A stretch of 64,000 bases of DNA from Bacillota bacterium (GCA_021793645.1 JAJYSJ010000007.1:62001-126000), one strand, 5' to 3'; numbered from the stretch's first letter, positions 45,530 to 55,328 are shown. Program-made: numbers and translations. The notes: generated from the sequence alone by a model not told the origin.

Positions 45530-46958
45530 CACGAGCGTCACGACGCACGAGGCTGGCGGGATCACCCAGCACATTGGTGCCTCGGTCATCCACCACAAGG
45601 GCAAGCGCGTCGTCTTCCTTGACACGCCTGGGCACGAGGCCTTCACCTCGATGCGCGCCCGCGGCGCGTCCATCACCGACATCGCGGTGCTGGTGGTGGC
45701 GGCGGACGATGGCGTCATGCCGCAGACGATCGAGGCTCTGAACCACGCCCGTGCGGCCAGCGTGCCCGTGGTCGTGGCGATCAACAAGATCGACAAGCCG
45801 GGGGCCAACCCGGATCGGGTGAAGCAGCAGCTCACCGAACACGGGCTCCTGCCGGAGGAGTGGGGCGGCGACACGATCATGGTCGGCGTTTCCGCGAAGA
45901 CCCACGACGGGATCGACCAGCTGCTGGAGATGCTGCTTCTGGTCGCGGAGCTGCGCGAACTGAAGGCGAACCCCGACAAGCTGGCACGCGGCACCGTGCT
46001 CGAGGCGCGCCTGGACCGCGGCCGCGGTCCGGTAGCGACGGTCCTGGTGCAGGACGGCACGCTCGAGGCGGGGGACGCATTCGTAGTGGGCAAGGCCTAC
46101 GGGCGCGTGCGGGCGCTCTACGACGACCGCGCGAAGCTGATCCGCAAGGCAGGGCCGGCGACGCCGGTGGAGGTGCTGGGCCTCAGTGAGGTGCCAGATG
46201 CCGGAGACCACTTCATCGCCGTCGACGACGAGCGCAAGGCGCGTGCAGTCGCGGAGGCGCGGCGCCAGCGCAGCCGCGTAGAGGACCTTCGTCCCGAGTC
46301 GCGCACGAGCCTGGAAGCGCTGTACCAGAGCATCCAGGACGGCGAGTCGCAGGACCTCAACATCATCATCAAGGGCGACGTCCATGGTTCGGTTGAGGCG
46401 CTAAGCGCTTCGCTGGAACGCCTCACGACGCCGGAGGTGCGTGTGCACGTCCTCCATGAGGCGGTCGGAGCGATCAACGAGTCCGACGTCATGCTGGCGC
46501 AGACATCGAAGGCGATCATCATCGGATTCAACGTGCGACCGGATGTCGCAGCCCGGCGCGCCGCAGAGCGCGAAGAGGTCGACATCCGCACCTACCGCGT
46601 GATCTACGAGGCGATCGACGAAATCGAGGCGGCCATCCACGGCATGCAGCGCCCGGAGATCCGGGAGAAGGTGCTGGGCCACGCCGAAGTGCGCGAGGTG
46701 TTCAAGGTTCCGAAGATCGGCACCATCGGCGGCCTCTACGTTACTGAGGGCAAGGTGACTCGCCAGTCGCAGGTACGCGTTGTGCGCGACGGCGTCGTGC
46801 TGCATGAGGGCCAGATCTCCTCGCTGCGTCGCTTCAAGGACGACGCGCGCGAAGTGGAGCAGGGCTACGAGTGCGGTGTCGGCATCGAGAAGTTCCAAGA
46901 CCTGCGGGAAGGCGACAAGCTCGAATTCTTCGTGGTCGAGGAAGTGCCGGTCAGCTGA
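44412..46958 (+). CDS. infB: Translation initiation factor IF-2
   Basis: An 848-aa IF2 (from GTG 44412). The N-terminal IF2_N domain ([20 protein letters not shown]) precedes a Pro/Arg/Gly-rich linker of about 240 residues. A second IF2_N ([20 protein letters not shown]) follows, then the G domain ([41 protein letters not shown]) and domains II-IV (VKTD-like [15 protein letters not shown], then [13 protein letters not shown]). It places initiator tRNA on the ribosome. CTG 44421, 8 nt after GGGGG, is an alternative start. The first 1118 bp are overlapped by the open ylxQ frame. Confidence 0.97.
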   Translation: MIVLTESNANRLRVYELAKQLDLDSKRLIDLLRRLGIEVRNHMSTLEPETVEKVTEIVKAPSKVPEPPTDPLRASGGSPSGGTAPMPRKRTELQPQERATDGVASQHQEGAVPAPRPRLEGPRPASGGPSSPPGPLPARESATQGIGSLPRPAGAPRPAFEPRPALEPRPGIGTLPQKRQPGAPRPSAGGVGSLPGRPSPSRSAGAAGTRVQPPAPATSRPTAPGSRPPQKRRGPGDRRRGEEEHRFERRVHQRHRQQSAIRTDRPVTLETALTVQELGQKLGVSAGDLIRRLMGLGVMATLNHELDVETAALVATEIGFQQIEIKPPGPTLEEEIEAAQVDPPEKLRLRAPTVVVMGHVDHGKTSLLDAIRDTSVTTHEAGGITQHIGASVIHHKGKRVVFLDTPGHEAFTSMRARGASITDIAVLVVAADDGVMPQTIEALNHARAASVPVVVAINKIDKPGANPDRVKQQLTEHGLLPEEWGGDTIMVGVSAKTHDGIDQLLEMLLLVAELRELKANPDKLARGTVLEARLDRGRGPVATVLVQDGTLEAGDAFVVGKAYGRVRALYDDRAKLIRKAGPATPVEVLGLSEVPDAGDHFIAVDDERKARAVAEARRQRSRVEDLRPESRTSLEALYQSIQDGESQDLNIIIKGDVHGSVEALSASLERLTTPEVRVHVLHEAVGAINESDVMLAQTSKAIIIGFNVRPDVAARRAAEREEVDIRTYRVIYEAIDEIEAAIHGMQRPEIREKVLGHAEVREVFKVPKIGTIGGLYVTEGKVTRQSQVRVVRDGVVLHEGQISSLRRFKDDAREVEQGYECGVGIEKFQDLREGDKLEFFVVEEVPVS

Positions 46959-47239
46959 GCTTCGTCCTCTATGCCGCCCAGGTGGTTGTGCGCATCCCCT
47001 GGGCGCGCTCATTGAAGGACAAGCGGCAGGTGGCGCAGAGCCTTATCGCCAAGATCGGCCGTCAGCTGCCGATCGCGATCGCTGAGGTCGACCACCTGGA
47101 TGATCCGCAGCTGCTGGGATTGGGCATCTGCGCCGTCGCGAACTCGCGGATGCACGCGGAGCGGATGGTGCAGGAAGCGCTCGCGGAGATCGGGCGTGCG
47201 GGTCTGGATGCGCGCGCGGTCGAAATCGGCGAACGCTAG
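46955..47239 (+). CDS. ylxP: YlxP (DUF503) protein, probable CTG start
   Basis: A 94-aa DUF503 protein: VVRIPWARSLKDKRQVAQSL, then VDHLDDPQLLGLGICAVANS. Homologues sit between infB and rbfA in Bacillus (ylxP); function is unknown, though a link to ribosome biogenesis is suspected from context. No ATG, GTG or TTG precedes the first conserved strand; CTG 46955, overlapping the infB stop as CTGA, is the natural start and gives [15 protein letters not shown]. The next GTG, at 46984, would remove part of the fold. Confidence 0.9.
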   Translation: MSFVLYAAQVVVRIPWARSLKDKRQVAQSLIAKIGRQLPIAIAEVDHLDDPQLLGLGICAVANSRMHAERMVQEALAEIGRAGLDARAVEIGER

Positions 47240-47257
47240 GCCGGAGGGGGAGAACAA

Positions 47258-47608
47258 ATGGCGAACACGCGTCAACTGCGCCTGCAGGAGCGGATCATGC
47301 AAGAGACCGCACTGATCTTGCGGGGGCTCAAGGATCCGCGCATCGGCATGGTCAGCGTTGTACGCGCGCAGGTGTCGCCGGACGGCGAGTTTGCGCGCAT
47401 CTACGTATCGACGTTGGGCGAGGGCAAAGAGGCCGCGGAAACGCTGAAGGCGCTCAGGCACGCCGTTGGCTTTGTGCGCACGCGGCTTGGCGAAGCGCTC
47501 GGCGTGCGCAAGGTGCCTGAACTCCGCTTTCAGCTGGACGAGTCCATGGCGGCCGGCCAGCGCATCGACGAGATCCTGCGCGACCTCGGACCGGAGTCCA
47601 GAACGTGA
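47258..47608 (+). CDS. rbfA: Ribosome-binding factor A
   Basis: A 116-aa RbfA with a KH-type fold: LQERIMQETALILRGLKDPR, MVSVVRAQVSPDGEFARIYV, then LRFQLDESMAAGQRIDEIL. It acts on the 5' end of 16S rRNA in 30S maturation. ATG 47258 after GGAGGGGG. Overlaps the next gene by 4 bp (GTGA). Confidence 0.97.
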   Translation: MANTRQLRLQERIMQETALILRGLKDPRIGMVSVVRAQVSPDGEFARIYVSTLGEGKEAAETLKALRHAVGFVRTRLGEALGVRKVPELRFQLDESMAAGQRIDEILRDLGPESRT

Positions 47609-48558
47609 GGGAAGTGATCGCCGCCCTGCGTGCGGCCAAGACCGTCGTCATGTCGCTCCACCGCCAGCCCGACGGCGACTCGATCGGCAGTACCGCTGCG
47701 ATTGCGTTGGCGCTGCGCCGTCTCGGCAAAGATGTGACGCTGGTGACGCCGGATCCCGTGCCGAAGGTCTACGATCTCGTGCCCACATACCAGGAGTTCG
47801 TGCCGTGGGAGTCCGTAGCGGAGCGCAGATTCGACCTCGTCGCTATGTTCGACTGCGCGGACGAGCGCCGCACCGGTGCCCCTAGTGATCTCACCAGCTA
47901 CGGGGCGCGGGTCCTGAACGTCGATCACCATGCGACCAACACATGCTTTGGCGACGTCGTCTTCATCGATCCCCAGGCGGCTGCTTCGGCCGAAATTGCG
48001 GCCCGGGTCATCGACCAGCTCGGCGTCACGATCGACAGGGAGATTGCGCTCGCGCTCTACGTCGGACTTGAGACGGATACGGGCGGCTTCCGCTACGCAG
48101 CGACGACCCCGGACAGTCATCGACTAGCGGCGCGCCTCTTGGACGCAGGTCTGGAGCCGGGCGAGATCTCGCAGGCGCTCTACGAGAGGCAGGCTGTCTC
48201 CGGCCTGCGCCTCTTGGGCGCGGCCCTGCAGTCGCTGCAGGTGCGCGAGGATCTCTCGCTCGCCTATGTCGTGTTGAGCGCAGCGGACTTCGCGCGCTCC
48301 GGTGCGGCAGCAGCCGATGTGGAAACGCTGGGCGTCGTTGACTACGCGCGGCGCGTCGACGGCATCGAGGTAGGCGCTCTGCTGCGCGAAGAGGGCCCTG
48401 GACAGGTGAAACTCAGCCTGCGCTCCAAAGGGCTTGTCGATGTTGCACGCCTAGCTGCCAGCCTCGGGGGTGGCGGGCACGAGCGTGCCGCAGGGGCGAC
48501 GCTCGCCATGAGCCTTCAGGAGGCCGAGGCGACGCTGCTTTCCCTGCTCAGGCCGTGA
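47605..48558 (+). CDS. nrnA: DHH-family oligoribonuclease/pAp phosphatase NrnA-like
   Basis: A 317-aa DHH phosphoesterase: HRQPDGDSIGSTAAIALAL (metal site), LVAMFDCADERR, the DHH motif in LNVDHHATNTCFGD, and the DHHA1 domain at the C-terminus (ASLGGGGHERAAGATLAM). NrnA degrades short RNAs and 3'-phosphoadenosine 5'-phosphate. In Firmicutes it commonly lies between rbfA and truB. GTG 47605. Confidence 0.93.
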   Translation: MREVIAALRAAKTVVMSLHRQPDGDSIGSTAAIALALRRLGKDVTLVTPDPVPKVYDLVPTYQEFVPWESVAERRFDLVAMFDCADERRTGAPSDLTSYGARVLNVDHHATNTCFGDVVFIDPQAAASAEIAARVIDQLGVTIDREIALALYVGLETDTGGFRYAATTPDSHRLAARLLDAGLEPGEISQALYERQAVSGLRLLGAALQSLQVREDLSLAYVVLSAADFARSGAAAADVETLGVVDYARRVDGIEVGALLREEGPGQVKLSLRSKGLVDVARLAASLGGGGHERAAGATLAMSLQEAEATLLSLLRP

Positions 48559-49412
48559 ATCCGGACGGCGTGCTGGGCCTCGTGAAGCCACCGGGCTGCT
48601 CATCTCACGATGCCGTCGCACTTGTGCGCAAGCAGACGGGACGATCTGCCGGCCACCTCGGCACTCTGGACCCCCTTGCGGCCGGCGTGCTTGTCGTCGC
48701 GTACGGTCGCGCAACGCGACTGATTCGCTACGCGGAGGGCATGGACAAGGAGTACAACGCCGAGGTCTGGCTGGGGCGCAGGAGCCCGAGCGAAGACTTC
48801 GGGTCGCCCCTGGAGCATGGCGCCGATGCGTCTTGGGTCACGCGTGAGGATGTGGAGCGGGTGCTCTCCAAGCACCTTGGAACGAGGCCGCAACGGCCGC
48901 CAGCCTACTCCGCGCGCCAGGTCGGGGGGCAGCGGGCCTACCGCGCGGCGCGCGCTGGAGAGCCGATCGACCTCCCAGCGCGGCCAGCGACCCTCTACGC
49001 CTGGAGCGTCGACGCATTTGCGGCTGGAAAGCTCGCGAAGCTGCGCCTCTCCCTGCACGTTGGTGCAGGGTTTTATGTGCGCAGCCTCGCACGGGACCTC
49101 GGAGACGAGATGGGTACGGGCGGTGTGCTCGCGGCACTCGTGCGGACGCGTAGCGGCTTTTTGCGTTTGGACGACTGCCAGGCATTCGAGGAGCCTTGGC
49201 AACCCCAGCCGCCCGGCATACTGCTCAGCCATCTGCCTGTCGTGGCACTGTCGGACGCTGAGGCCCGGCGCATCGTCCAAGGACAGCGCTTGCCCGGCGC
49301 GGGCGCTCTGGGACCGCACCGCGCCGAGTGCAGGGGCCGGCTAATCGGAGTGGTCGTTGGGGACGAGGCGGGTGTCTGGCACCCCCAGACCGTTCTTGGC
49401 ATGGAGGACTGA
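48555..49412 (+). CDS. truB: tRNA pseudouridine-55 synthase
   Basis: A 285-aa TruB: GLVKPPGCSSHDAVALVRKQ, GHLGTLDPLAAGVLVVAYG (catalytic Asp), YNAEVWLGRRSPSEDF and GAGFYVRSLARDLG. It makes pseudouridine 55 in tRNA T-arms. GTG 48555 overlaps nrnA by 4 bp. Next to ribF, as in most Firmicutes. Confidence 0.96.
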   Translation: MNPDGVLGLVKPPGCSSHDAVALVRKQTGRSAGHLGTLDPLAAGVLVVAYGRATRLIRYAEGMDKEYNAEVWLGRRSPSEDFGSPLEHGADASWVTREDVERVLSKHLGTRPQRPPAYSARQVGGQRAYRAARAGEPIDLPARPATLYAWSVDAFAAGKLAKLRLSLHVGAGFYVRSLARDLGDEMGTGGVLAALVRTRSGFLRLDDCQAFEEPWQPQPPGILLSHLPVVALSDAEARRIVQGQRLPGAGALGPHRAECRGRLIGVVVGDEAGVWHPQTVLGMED

Positions 49413-49415
49413 TCA

Positions 49416-50357
49416 GTGTTCTGGCAGGACGTGTTCGCGCAGGCGCCGCTACCCGGAGGGGCGCTTGCGATCGGAAACTTCGACGGCGTGCATCTTGGGC
49501 ACCAGGAAGTGCTGCGCGTATTGGCTCAAGCGGCCGATGCGACGGGCGCGCCGCCTGCGGTCCTGGTGCCGGACCCGCACCCGATGGCGGTGATCGGCAA
49601 GTCGCCGCAACTCCTGACGCCGCTTCCCGAACGGGGGAGACTGCTTGCACGCTTCGGCGCAGGCACGCTGCTGCGCCTGCCGTTCGACGCAGCGCTGGCG
49701 GCGATGGAGCCGGAGGAGTTCGTGGCAAGGATTCTGCTCGGCGTGATTCGCCCCGCACACGTCGTCGTCGGGTTTAACTTCACCTACGGCAGGGCGGCGC
49801 GCGGCGATGCAAACACGCTGCGGGCGCAGCTGGCTGCAAGCGATGTGCGGCTGGACATCGTCCCACCGACGCAGTTGGCTGGCGACACGGTTTCCTCAAG
49901 CCGGGTTCGCGCAGCCCTTGCGCAGGGCGACCTACCGCTCGTTCGCGCCATGTTGGGACGTGACTTCGCACTGCGGGGCGAGGTGCGGGAAGGCGCTCGA
50001 CGCGGGCGCACCATGGGTTTCCCAACGGCGAACGTGCACTGTCCCGCGGAGCAGGCGATGCCAGGGCCCGGCGTGTACGCGGTGCGCAGCCTGGTCAACG
50101 GCAGGGTCGTCGCAGGCGCGGCCAGCCTTGGTCCGCGACCAACCTTCGACGAGGAGGCTCCACTGCTGGAGGTGCACCTGCTCGATTTCTCGGGCGACCT
50201 CTACGGACAGGAGCTCGCCGTTTCCTTCGCAGCGCGCTTGCGCGACATCGAACGCTTCGATTCGGTTGAAGCGCTGCGCATTACGATCGAAAAGGATTGC
50301 CAAGACGCGCGCAAGGTGCTTGGCGTTGCGGCTGACTTCGGCGATATGCTAGGATAA
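49416..50357 (+). CDS. ribF: Bifunctional riboflavin kinase/FAD synthetase
   Basis: A 313-aa RibF: the FAD synthetase nucleotidyltransferase domain (LAIGNFDGVHLGHQEVL; VVGFNFTYGRAARGD; SSSRVRAALAQGD) and the C-terminal riboflavin kinase domain (RRGRTMGFPTANV; ASLGPRPTFDEEAPLLEVHL). It converts riboflavin to FMN and FAD. GTG 49416, 4 bp after truB. Confidence 0.96.
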   Translation: MFWQDVFAQAPLPGGALAIGNFDGVHLGHQEVLRVLAQAADATGAPPAVLVPDPHPMAVIGKSPQLLTPLPERGRLLARFGAGTLLRLPFDAALAAMEPEEFVARILLGVIRPAHVVVGFNFTYGRAARGDANTLRAQLAASDVRLDIVPPTQLAGDTVSSSRVRAALAQGDLPLVRAMLGRDFALRGEVREGARRGRTMGFPTANVHCPAEQAMPGPGVYAVRSLVNGRVVAGAASLGPRPTFDEEAPLLEVHLLDFSGDLYGQELAVSFAARLRDIERFDSVEALRITIEKDCQDARKVLGVAADFGDMLG

Positions 50358-50383
50358 CCAGGATAACAGGAGGTGGCTCGGCG

Positions 50384-50578
50384 CTGGACGAGTACGGGCC
50401 AGAGGAACTGTTGCAGCGCTTTACGTCGATCGTGCTGAGCCGCGAATTCCGCCAGCTTCGCCGGCGTCTCGAACTCTTCTACCGCGAGACCGGTGTGGAG
50501 GATCCGCGTGAGCAGGCCTTCGTCGAGGCGTTGTATGCCATCTGGGAGCCGGACCGGCCGCGGGCGGAGCTCCACTAG
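50384..50578 (+). CDS. Small conserved-looking protein between ribF and rpsO
   Basis: Absent from the ORF track. An open frame of 64 codons reads LDEYGPEELLQRFTSIVLSR and continues with charged, helix-like sequence to AIWEPDRPRAELH and a TAG. Codon use (third-position G/C) matches neighbouring genes. No ATG/GTG/TTG start precedes it in frame near the ribosome-binding site; AGGAGG (50368-50373) stands 10 nt before CTG 50384, making that the likely start, with TTG 50411 as a poorer option. No family recognised. Probably a cytosolic helical protein. Confidence 0.5.
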   Translation: MDEYGPEELLQRFTSIVLSREFRQLRRRLELFYRETGVEDPREQAFVEALYAIWEPDRPRAELH

Positions 50579-50644
50579 GATCGATTCACCCGCAGCGCGG
50601 CAGCAAAAGGCTGCTGCATGCAGGGCAAGTATGGGAGGAGCCAA

Positions 50645-50914
50645 ATGGCGCTCGATCAGGATCAGAAGCAGGGTATCATGCAGAAGTACGGACGGCACGA
50701 GGGCGACACGGGGTCGCCGGAGGTGCAGATCGCTCTCCTGACGGAGCGCATCACCTACCTCACCGAACACCTGAAGGTACATAAGAAGGACTTCCACTCG
50801 CGCCGCGGACTGCTCACGATGGTAGGTCGGCGGCGGGGGCTGCTGAACTATCTGCGTTCGATCGACCCGGCACGCTATCGGGCGATCGCCGAGCAACTCG
50901 GCCTACGGCACTAA
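50645..50914 (+). CDS. rpsO: 30S ribosomal protein S15
   Basis: An 89-aa S15: [40 protein letters not shown] and [16 protein letters not shown]. It binds 16S rRNA helices 20-22 early in assembly. ATG 50645 after GGGAGGAG; the 50618 start of the track has no support. A hairpin GCAGC/GCTGC with an AAAAG loop lies about 45 bp upstream in the leader and may serve S15 feedback. Confidence 0.97.
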   Translation: MALDQDQKQGIMQKYGRHEGDTGSPEVQIALLTERITYLTEHLKVHKKDFHSRRGLLTMVGRRRGLLNYLRSIDPARYRAIAEQLGLRH

Positions 50915-50918
50915 GAGA

Positions 50919-50945
50919 GGGAGCGGGGAGACCCGCTCCCTCCTT
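50919..50945 (+). terminator. Hairpin terminator after rpsO
   Basis: GGGAGCGGG and CCCGCTCCC form a perfect 9-bp stem with a GAGA loop, followed by TCCTTGCC. The T-tract is short, so readthrough into pnp is likely. Confidence 0.6.
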
Positions 50946-50985
50946 GCCTGCTCGCGGCCTTCGACGAATGAAGGGAGGCGCTGCC

Positions 50986-53082
50986 TTGGAGGTAGTGCGT
51001 GTTGAGAGCGAATGGGGCGGCCGCAAGCTGACCCTGGAGACGGGACGGTTGGCGAAGCAGTCGAACGGTGCTGTGCTCGTGACCTACGGCGAAACAATCG
51101 TGCTGGTGACTGCGGTTGCGTCACGCGAACCGCGCGCAGGTATCGACTTTTTTCCGCTGACGGTGGACTACGAAGAGCGCCTCTACGCTGTCGGTCGGAT
51201 TCCAGGCGGGTTCATCAAGCGCGAGGGACGCGCGAGCGAGAAGGGAGTCCTGGCTTCGCGCCTGACGGACCGCCCGATCCGCCCGCTCTTCCCCAAGGGC
51301 TTCCACAACGATGTGCAGATCGTCTGCACTGTCCTCTCCGTCGACCACGACTGCCCGATCGAGGTGGCAGGAATGATCGGCGCCTCCGCCGCGCTGCACA
51401 TTTCCGACATTCCCTTCGACGGTCCGATCGGCGGAGCCGTCGTCGGCATCTGCGACGGCAAGTACGTGCTCAATCCGACGCAGGAGCAGCAGGACACTGC
51501 GAAGCTGCAGCTCACGGTTGCCTGCAAGCGCGACGCCGTGATCATGATCGAGGCGGGCGCTGAGCGCGTCACCGAGGCCCAGGTGCTCGAGTCGATCCGG
51601 TTTGGCTACCAGCAGATCCAGCAGGTCCTCGACATGCAGGAGGAACTGCGGCGCCGGGCGGGACGCGAGAAGGGCGAGTACCCGATCACGAAGTCCGCGC
51701 CGGAGATTGGCGCCGCGGTGCAAGAGGTGCTGGCCGGCCGGCTCGAGGCGGCAATGCGCAACAGCGACAAGCTGCAGCGGGAAGCGGACACCCAGGCACT
51801 CGAGCAGGAAGTCACGGCAGCACTCTCAGAGCGCTTCCCGGATCGCAATCAGGAAGTGCAGGACGCGATCAAGGCTGCCCGCAAGGCGGTTATGCGGCGC
51901 CTCATCCTGGACGAGGGCATCCGCGCGGACGGTCGCCGCACCGATGAAATCCGGCCGATCAGCTGCGATACGGGCATCCTGCCGCGCACGCACGGGACGG
52001 GCCTGTTTACACGCGGCCAGACGCAGGTGCTGACGATCTGCACCTTAGGCGCCGTTTCCGATAAGCAGATCCTAGATGACATCGGCGTCAACGACAGCAA
52101 GCGCTATATCCACCACTACAACTTCCCGCCGTTCTCTACGGGCGAGGCGCGGCCGCTACGTGCGCCAAGCCGCCGATCGATCGGCCACGGCGCGCTCGCG
52201 GAGCGGGCGCTCCTGCCGATGATACCCCCGGAGGAGAAGTTCCCCTACACTATCCGCCTGGTGTCCGAGGTGCTGGAGTCGAACGGCTCGACCTCGATGG
52301 CGTCCGTCTGCGGTTCGACGCTCTCGCTGATGGATGCGGGCGTGCCGATTGTCGCGCCGGTTGCCGGCGTCGCCATGGGCCTCGTCAAGGAGGGCGACCG
52401 GGTCGCGGTCCTCACCGACATCCAGGGCCTCGAGGACGAACTGGGCGACATGGATTTCAAGGTCGCAGGCACTGCGGACGGCATCACGGCGATCCAGATG
52501 GACATCAAGATCGCTGGCCTCGACTGGGTGATTCTCGAGAGGGCGCTCGAGCAGGCACGCGTGGGGCGTCTATTCATCCTCGGCAAGATGCTCGCGGCGC
52601 TGCCTGAGCCCCGCAAGGAGCTCTCCGCGTACGCGCCGCGCGTCACGGTGATCCACATCAACCCGGACAAGATCCGCGAAGTGATCGGACCAGGCGGCAA
52701 GGTGATCAACAAGATCATCGAGGAAACGAGGATCGGCACCCAGAAGGTCGACATCGACATTCAGGAGGATGGTACGATCTACGTCGGGGCCATTAGCCTG
52801 GAAGCGGCGGAGCGGGCCATCGCCCGGATCAATGCGATCGTCAAGGAGCCGGAGCCCGGCGAAGTCTATCATGGTCGCGTGACGCGTCTGATGAACTTCG
52901 GCGCGTTCGTCGAGATCCTGCCAGGCAAGGAAGGGCTCGTCCACATTTCACAACTCGCACTCGAGCGGGTCGAGAAGGTGGAGGACGTCGTCAAGGTGGG
53001 CGACGAGGTGGACGTGAAGGTCGTGGAGATTGACGAGAAGGGGCGGGTCAATCTCTCGCGCAAGGCGCTGCTCACCCGCTGA
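50986..53082 (+). CDS. pnp: Polyribonucleotide nucleotidyltransferase
   Basis: A 698-aa PNPase: RNase PH domain 1 ([51 protein letters not shown]), an alpha linker, RNase PH domain 2 ([40 protein letters not shown]), KH ([19 protein letters not shown]) and S1 ([20 protein letters not shown]). It degrades mRNA from the 3' end. I chose TTG 50986, 7 nt after GGGAGG; the ATG at 50968 precedes that site. Confidence 0.97.
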   Translation: MEVVRVESEWGGRKLTLETGRLAKQSNGAVLVTYGETIVLVTAVASREPRAGIDFFPLTVDYEERLYAVGRIPGGFIKREGRASEKGVLASRLTDRPIRPLFPKGFHNDVQIVCTVLSVDHDCPIEVAGMIGASAALHISDIPFDGPIGGAVVGICDGKYVLNPTQEQQDTAKLQLTVACKRDAVIMIEAGAERVTEAQVLESIRFGYQQIQQVLDMQEELRRRAGREKGEYPITKSAPEIGAAVQEVLAGRLEAAMRNSDKLQREADTQALEQEVTAALSERFPDRNQEVQDAIKAARKAVMRRLILDEGIRADGRRTDEIRPISCDTGILPRTHGTGLFTRGQTQVLTICTLGAVSDKQILDDIGVNDSKRYIHHYNFPPFSTGEARPLRAPSRRSIGHGALAERALLPMIPPEEKFPYTIRLVSEVLESNGSTSMASVCGSTLSLMDAGVPIVAPVAGVAMGLVKEGDRVAVLTDIQGLEDELGDMDFKVAGTADGITAIQMDIKIAGLDWVILERALEQARVGRLFILGKMLAALPEPRKELSAYAPRVTVIHINPDKIREVIGPGGKVINKIIEETRIGTQKVDIDIQEDGTIYVGAISLEAAERAIARINAIVKEPEPGEVYHGRVTRLMNFGAFVEILPGKEGLVHISQLALERVEKVEDVVKVGDEVDVKVVEIDEKGRVNLSRKALLTR

Positions 53083-53111
53083 GCACCTCCCTAAGGAAAG
53101 GGGGAGATCAT

Positions 53112-53792
53112 ATGGGACTTCTTTGGATCGCTGCTCTGGCAACGGTCGTGATCGGCGGTGTGCTCGCATGGCAGCTCGGGAAGAAGTACGCGCAGAAGCA
53201 TCGCCCCTATGCCCTGTGGTGGACTGTATCCTTCGGACTTGCCACGCTCGCCGCCCTGACGCAGCTGCTCGCCTTCGCACAAGGCGGCTTCGCCGGCTTG
53301 GACTATCGGGCGTATCTCCTGTTTTCGGCCGCCGTGCCGGGATTCATGGGCGCTGGCACCGTGTACCTGATCTGGCGCCGCTTCGGCAGCTGGTTCCTTG
53401 GAGCCATCTGGGTGTTCACTGCGGTCGCTCTGGTCGGCGCCGCCACCACGGCACTTCAACCGAACCTGCTGAAAGACGTGCTTGCCGCCTCCGCGACCGT
53501 CGCGAAGGCCGCACCGGGAGTGCTCGTAACGATCGGATACGCTCTCTTGGGCGCATTCGGCGGACTTGCGCTAATCCTCGGAGCGCTCTACTCGTACATC
53601 AGATCCCGCCAGGCCTATAACCTGTTGATCGCGCTCGGAGGCATCGTCTTCTCGATCGCGGACACCGTAGGCCAGTTCGGCCACGGCGTTCTCTTCTTCC
53701 CGGCACAGATCCTCGGCATGCTGCTTCTCTACTTCGGCGTCGCCGGCAGCAATGAGGTTGCCGCGCGGCAGCGGTTGACGAAGAGCGCCTGA
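53112..53792 (+). CDS. Seven-helix membrane protein of unknown function
   Basis: A 226-aa protein with about seven hydrophobic segments, the first being LLWIAALATVVIGGVLAWQL. An internal Trp/Tyr-rich segment (RPYALWWTVSFGLATLAALT) and a late VFSIADTVGQFGHGVLFFPA are the most distinctive parts. I recognise no family, enzyme motif or transport signature. ATG 53112 follows AAGGGGGAG. It has its own strong terminator and lies between pnp and a HAD hydrolase, where Bacillus has ylxY next to pnp. Confidence 0.75.
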   Translation: MGLLWIAALATVVIGGVLAWQLGKKYAQKHRPYALWWTVSFGLATLAALTQLLAFAQGGFAGLDYRAYLLFSAAVPGFMGAGTVYLIWRRFGSWFLGAIWVFTAVALVGAATTALQPNLLKDVLAASATVAKAAPGVLVTIGYALLGAFGGLALILGALYSYIRSRQAYNLLIALGGIVFSIADTVGQFGHGVLFFPAQILGMLLLYFGVAGSNEVAARQRLTKSA

Positions 53793-53810
53793 GACCACGA
53801 ATGCTTCGCG

Positions 53811-53845
53811 CGGCTCCTCACCCTGCCGGGTGGGGAGCCGTTTTT
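53811..53845 (+). terminator. Rho-independent terminator
   Basis: CGGCTCCTCACCC pairs with GGGTGGGGAGCCG (one G-U pair) around a TGCC loop and is followed by TTTTT. It is the best classical terminator in the window and closes the pnp/7-TM transcription unit. Confidence 0.9.
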
Positions 53846-53871
53846 GCGGATCGAAGGGGCGGTGTTCATCG

Positions 53872-54558
53872 TTGCGCTATCGTGGCGTCCTCTTCGACCT
53901 CTACGGCACGCTGGTACCACCCTTCCGCAAGCAGGAGCACATCGAGGCGATCGCCGAATGCGCCCGTCTGCTCCACGTCTCGCGGCAGGACCTCCAAGGC
54001 CTGTTCAACGCCGATTACCTGCGGCGCATCCGCGGGGAGGTCCGGTCCGCATCCGAGAACTTCGCAGCGATTGCGCGCTCGCTCGGCGCGGATCCTTCGC
54101 TGCCGCAGCTGGAGAAGGCCAAGGAGGTTTTCCTGCGTTTCGTCGCAGAGGGCCTTGAGCCGGTGCCGCAGGCGCTCCCGCTGCTTGGGGCGCTGCGAGA
54201 TCGCGGACTTCGCCTCGGGCTTTGCAGCAACTGTGCAGGAGAGGTTCCGCGCCTTGTTGCGCGCTCCGAACTCGCTCCCTTCTTCCAGGGCACGGCATTC
54301 AGCAGCGAACTGGGCATGGTGAAGCCGGAGCCCGGCATCTACGAAGCCGCCCTCGCCGCGATGGGCTGCACTGCGAAGGACGTGCTCTACGTCGGCGACG
54401 GAAGTGACGGCGAGCTCACGGGAGCGGCCGCTTGCGGCATGCACCCTGTGCTCGTTGAGGTGGACCTTTCGAACACCTACGATGCTGAGCGCGATGACGT
54501 CAGGGCGTGGCAGGGGGACCGCGTCGCGCAGCTCGCAGAGATCACGCGGTTCCTGTAG
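53872..54558 (+). CDS. HAD-superfamily hydrolase
   Basis: A 228-aa HAD phosphatase: motif I VLFDLYGTLVPP, motif II LGLCSNCAGEVPR, motif III Lys in LGMVKPEPGIYEAAL, motif IV VLYVGDGSDGELTGAAACG. The second position after the nucleophile is Tyr (DLYGT), as in many phosphoglycolate phosphatase-like members. Substrate unknown. TTG 53872 is preceded by AAGGGGCGG; an alternative start at 53830 lies within the terminator. It is probably the first gene after the terminator, with ylxY and mlpA downstream. Confidence 0.87.
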   Translation: MRYRGVLFDLYGTLVPPFRKQEHIEAIAECARLLHVSRQDLQGLFNADYLRRIRGEVRSASENFAAIARSLGADPSLPQLEKAKEVFLRFVAEGLEPVPQALPLLGALRDRGLRLGLCSNCAGEVPRLVARSELAPFFQGTAFSSELGMVKPEPGIYEAALAAMGCTAKDVLYVGDGSDGELTGAAACGMHPVLVEVDLSNTYDAERDDVRAWQGDRVAQLAEITRFL

Positions 54559-54632
54559 AGCGCGGCCTCCTCGCACGGCAGATCGGCAGCGCGCTGCGCC
54601 GCATGGGCACCCTACCGGTCGGGAGGGATCTC

Positions 54633-55328
54633 ATGCTGGCATTGCTGTTGCACCTATTGACCGCACCGGCGGGCTATCCGCCGGAGCTGCGGTCCGTCCC
54701 GACGACGAAACAGGTCGTGTCAATCGGTGTCAACGTCGTCTGGGGCACCGAGTACGTCCCGCCGATCGTGCAGGCGCTGAAGTCGCAGGGGGACAAGGCC
54801 ACCTTCTTCCTCGGCGGCACGTGGGCGGAAAACCACCCGGACGTCGCCCGTCAGATCCGCGATGCAGGGATGGAGATCGGCAGCCATGGAGACCGCCACC
54901 GGCACGTCGGCTCGCTAGGAATCACCGAGAACGAGCAGGAGATCACGCGCGCCGCGGAGCGGATCAAAGCGGCCACCGGCGTCACGCCGACGCTCTACGG
55001 GCCTGCCTACGGCGAACTGAGTCCCGCCGTGCACCAAGCGGCGCAGCGCCAGGGCGTGCGGGTCGTCATGTGGTCGATCGACACGATCGACTGGCGCAAG
55101 AGCCACACGCCGGAAATCATCCGAAGCCGGGTACTGACCCGCTTGCAGCCCGGAGCCATCATCCTGATGCACCCGACCGATCGCACGGCAGCGGCGCTCC
55201 CAGGACTCTTGCAGGAACTCCATCGCCGCGGTTACCGAGTCGTCGGGGTGCACAAGCTCTTGCAACTGGCAGGACGCGCGGCGGCAACCAACGAAAAGAG
55301 AGGCATGCAGGAACAACGCGTTGGTTGA
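54633..55328 (+). CDS. ylxY: YlxY-like polysaccharide deacetylase, degenerate metal site
   Basis: A 231-aa NodB-type domain with a short hydrophobic N-terminus (MLALLLHLLTAPAGYPP). Family parts: VSIGVNVVWGTEYVPPIV, KATFFLGGTWAENHPDV, MEIGSHGDRHRHVG (the two-His motif), VRVVMWSIDTIDWR and AIILMHPTDRT. The first motif, usually TFDDG, reads VNVVWG, so the catalytic and metal-binding Asp are missing. The YlxY branch next to mlpA is known for such loss. ATG 54633 after GGGAGG. Overlaps mlpA by 8 bp. Confidence 0.88.
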   Translation: MLALLLHLLTAPAGYPPELRSVPTTKQVVSIGVNVVWGTEYVPPIVQALKSQGDKATFFLGGTWAENHPDVARQIRDAGMEIGSHGDRHRHVGSLGITENEQEITRAAERIKAATGVTPTLYGPAYGELSPAVHQAAQRQGVRVVMWSIDTIDWRKSHTPEIIRSRVLTRLQPGAIILMHPTDRTAAALPGLLQELHRRGYRVVGVHKLLQLAGRAAATNEKRGMQEQRVG

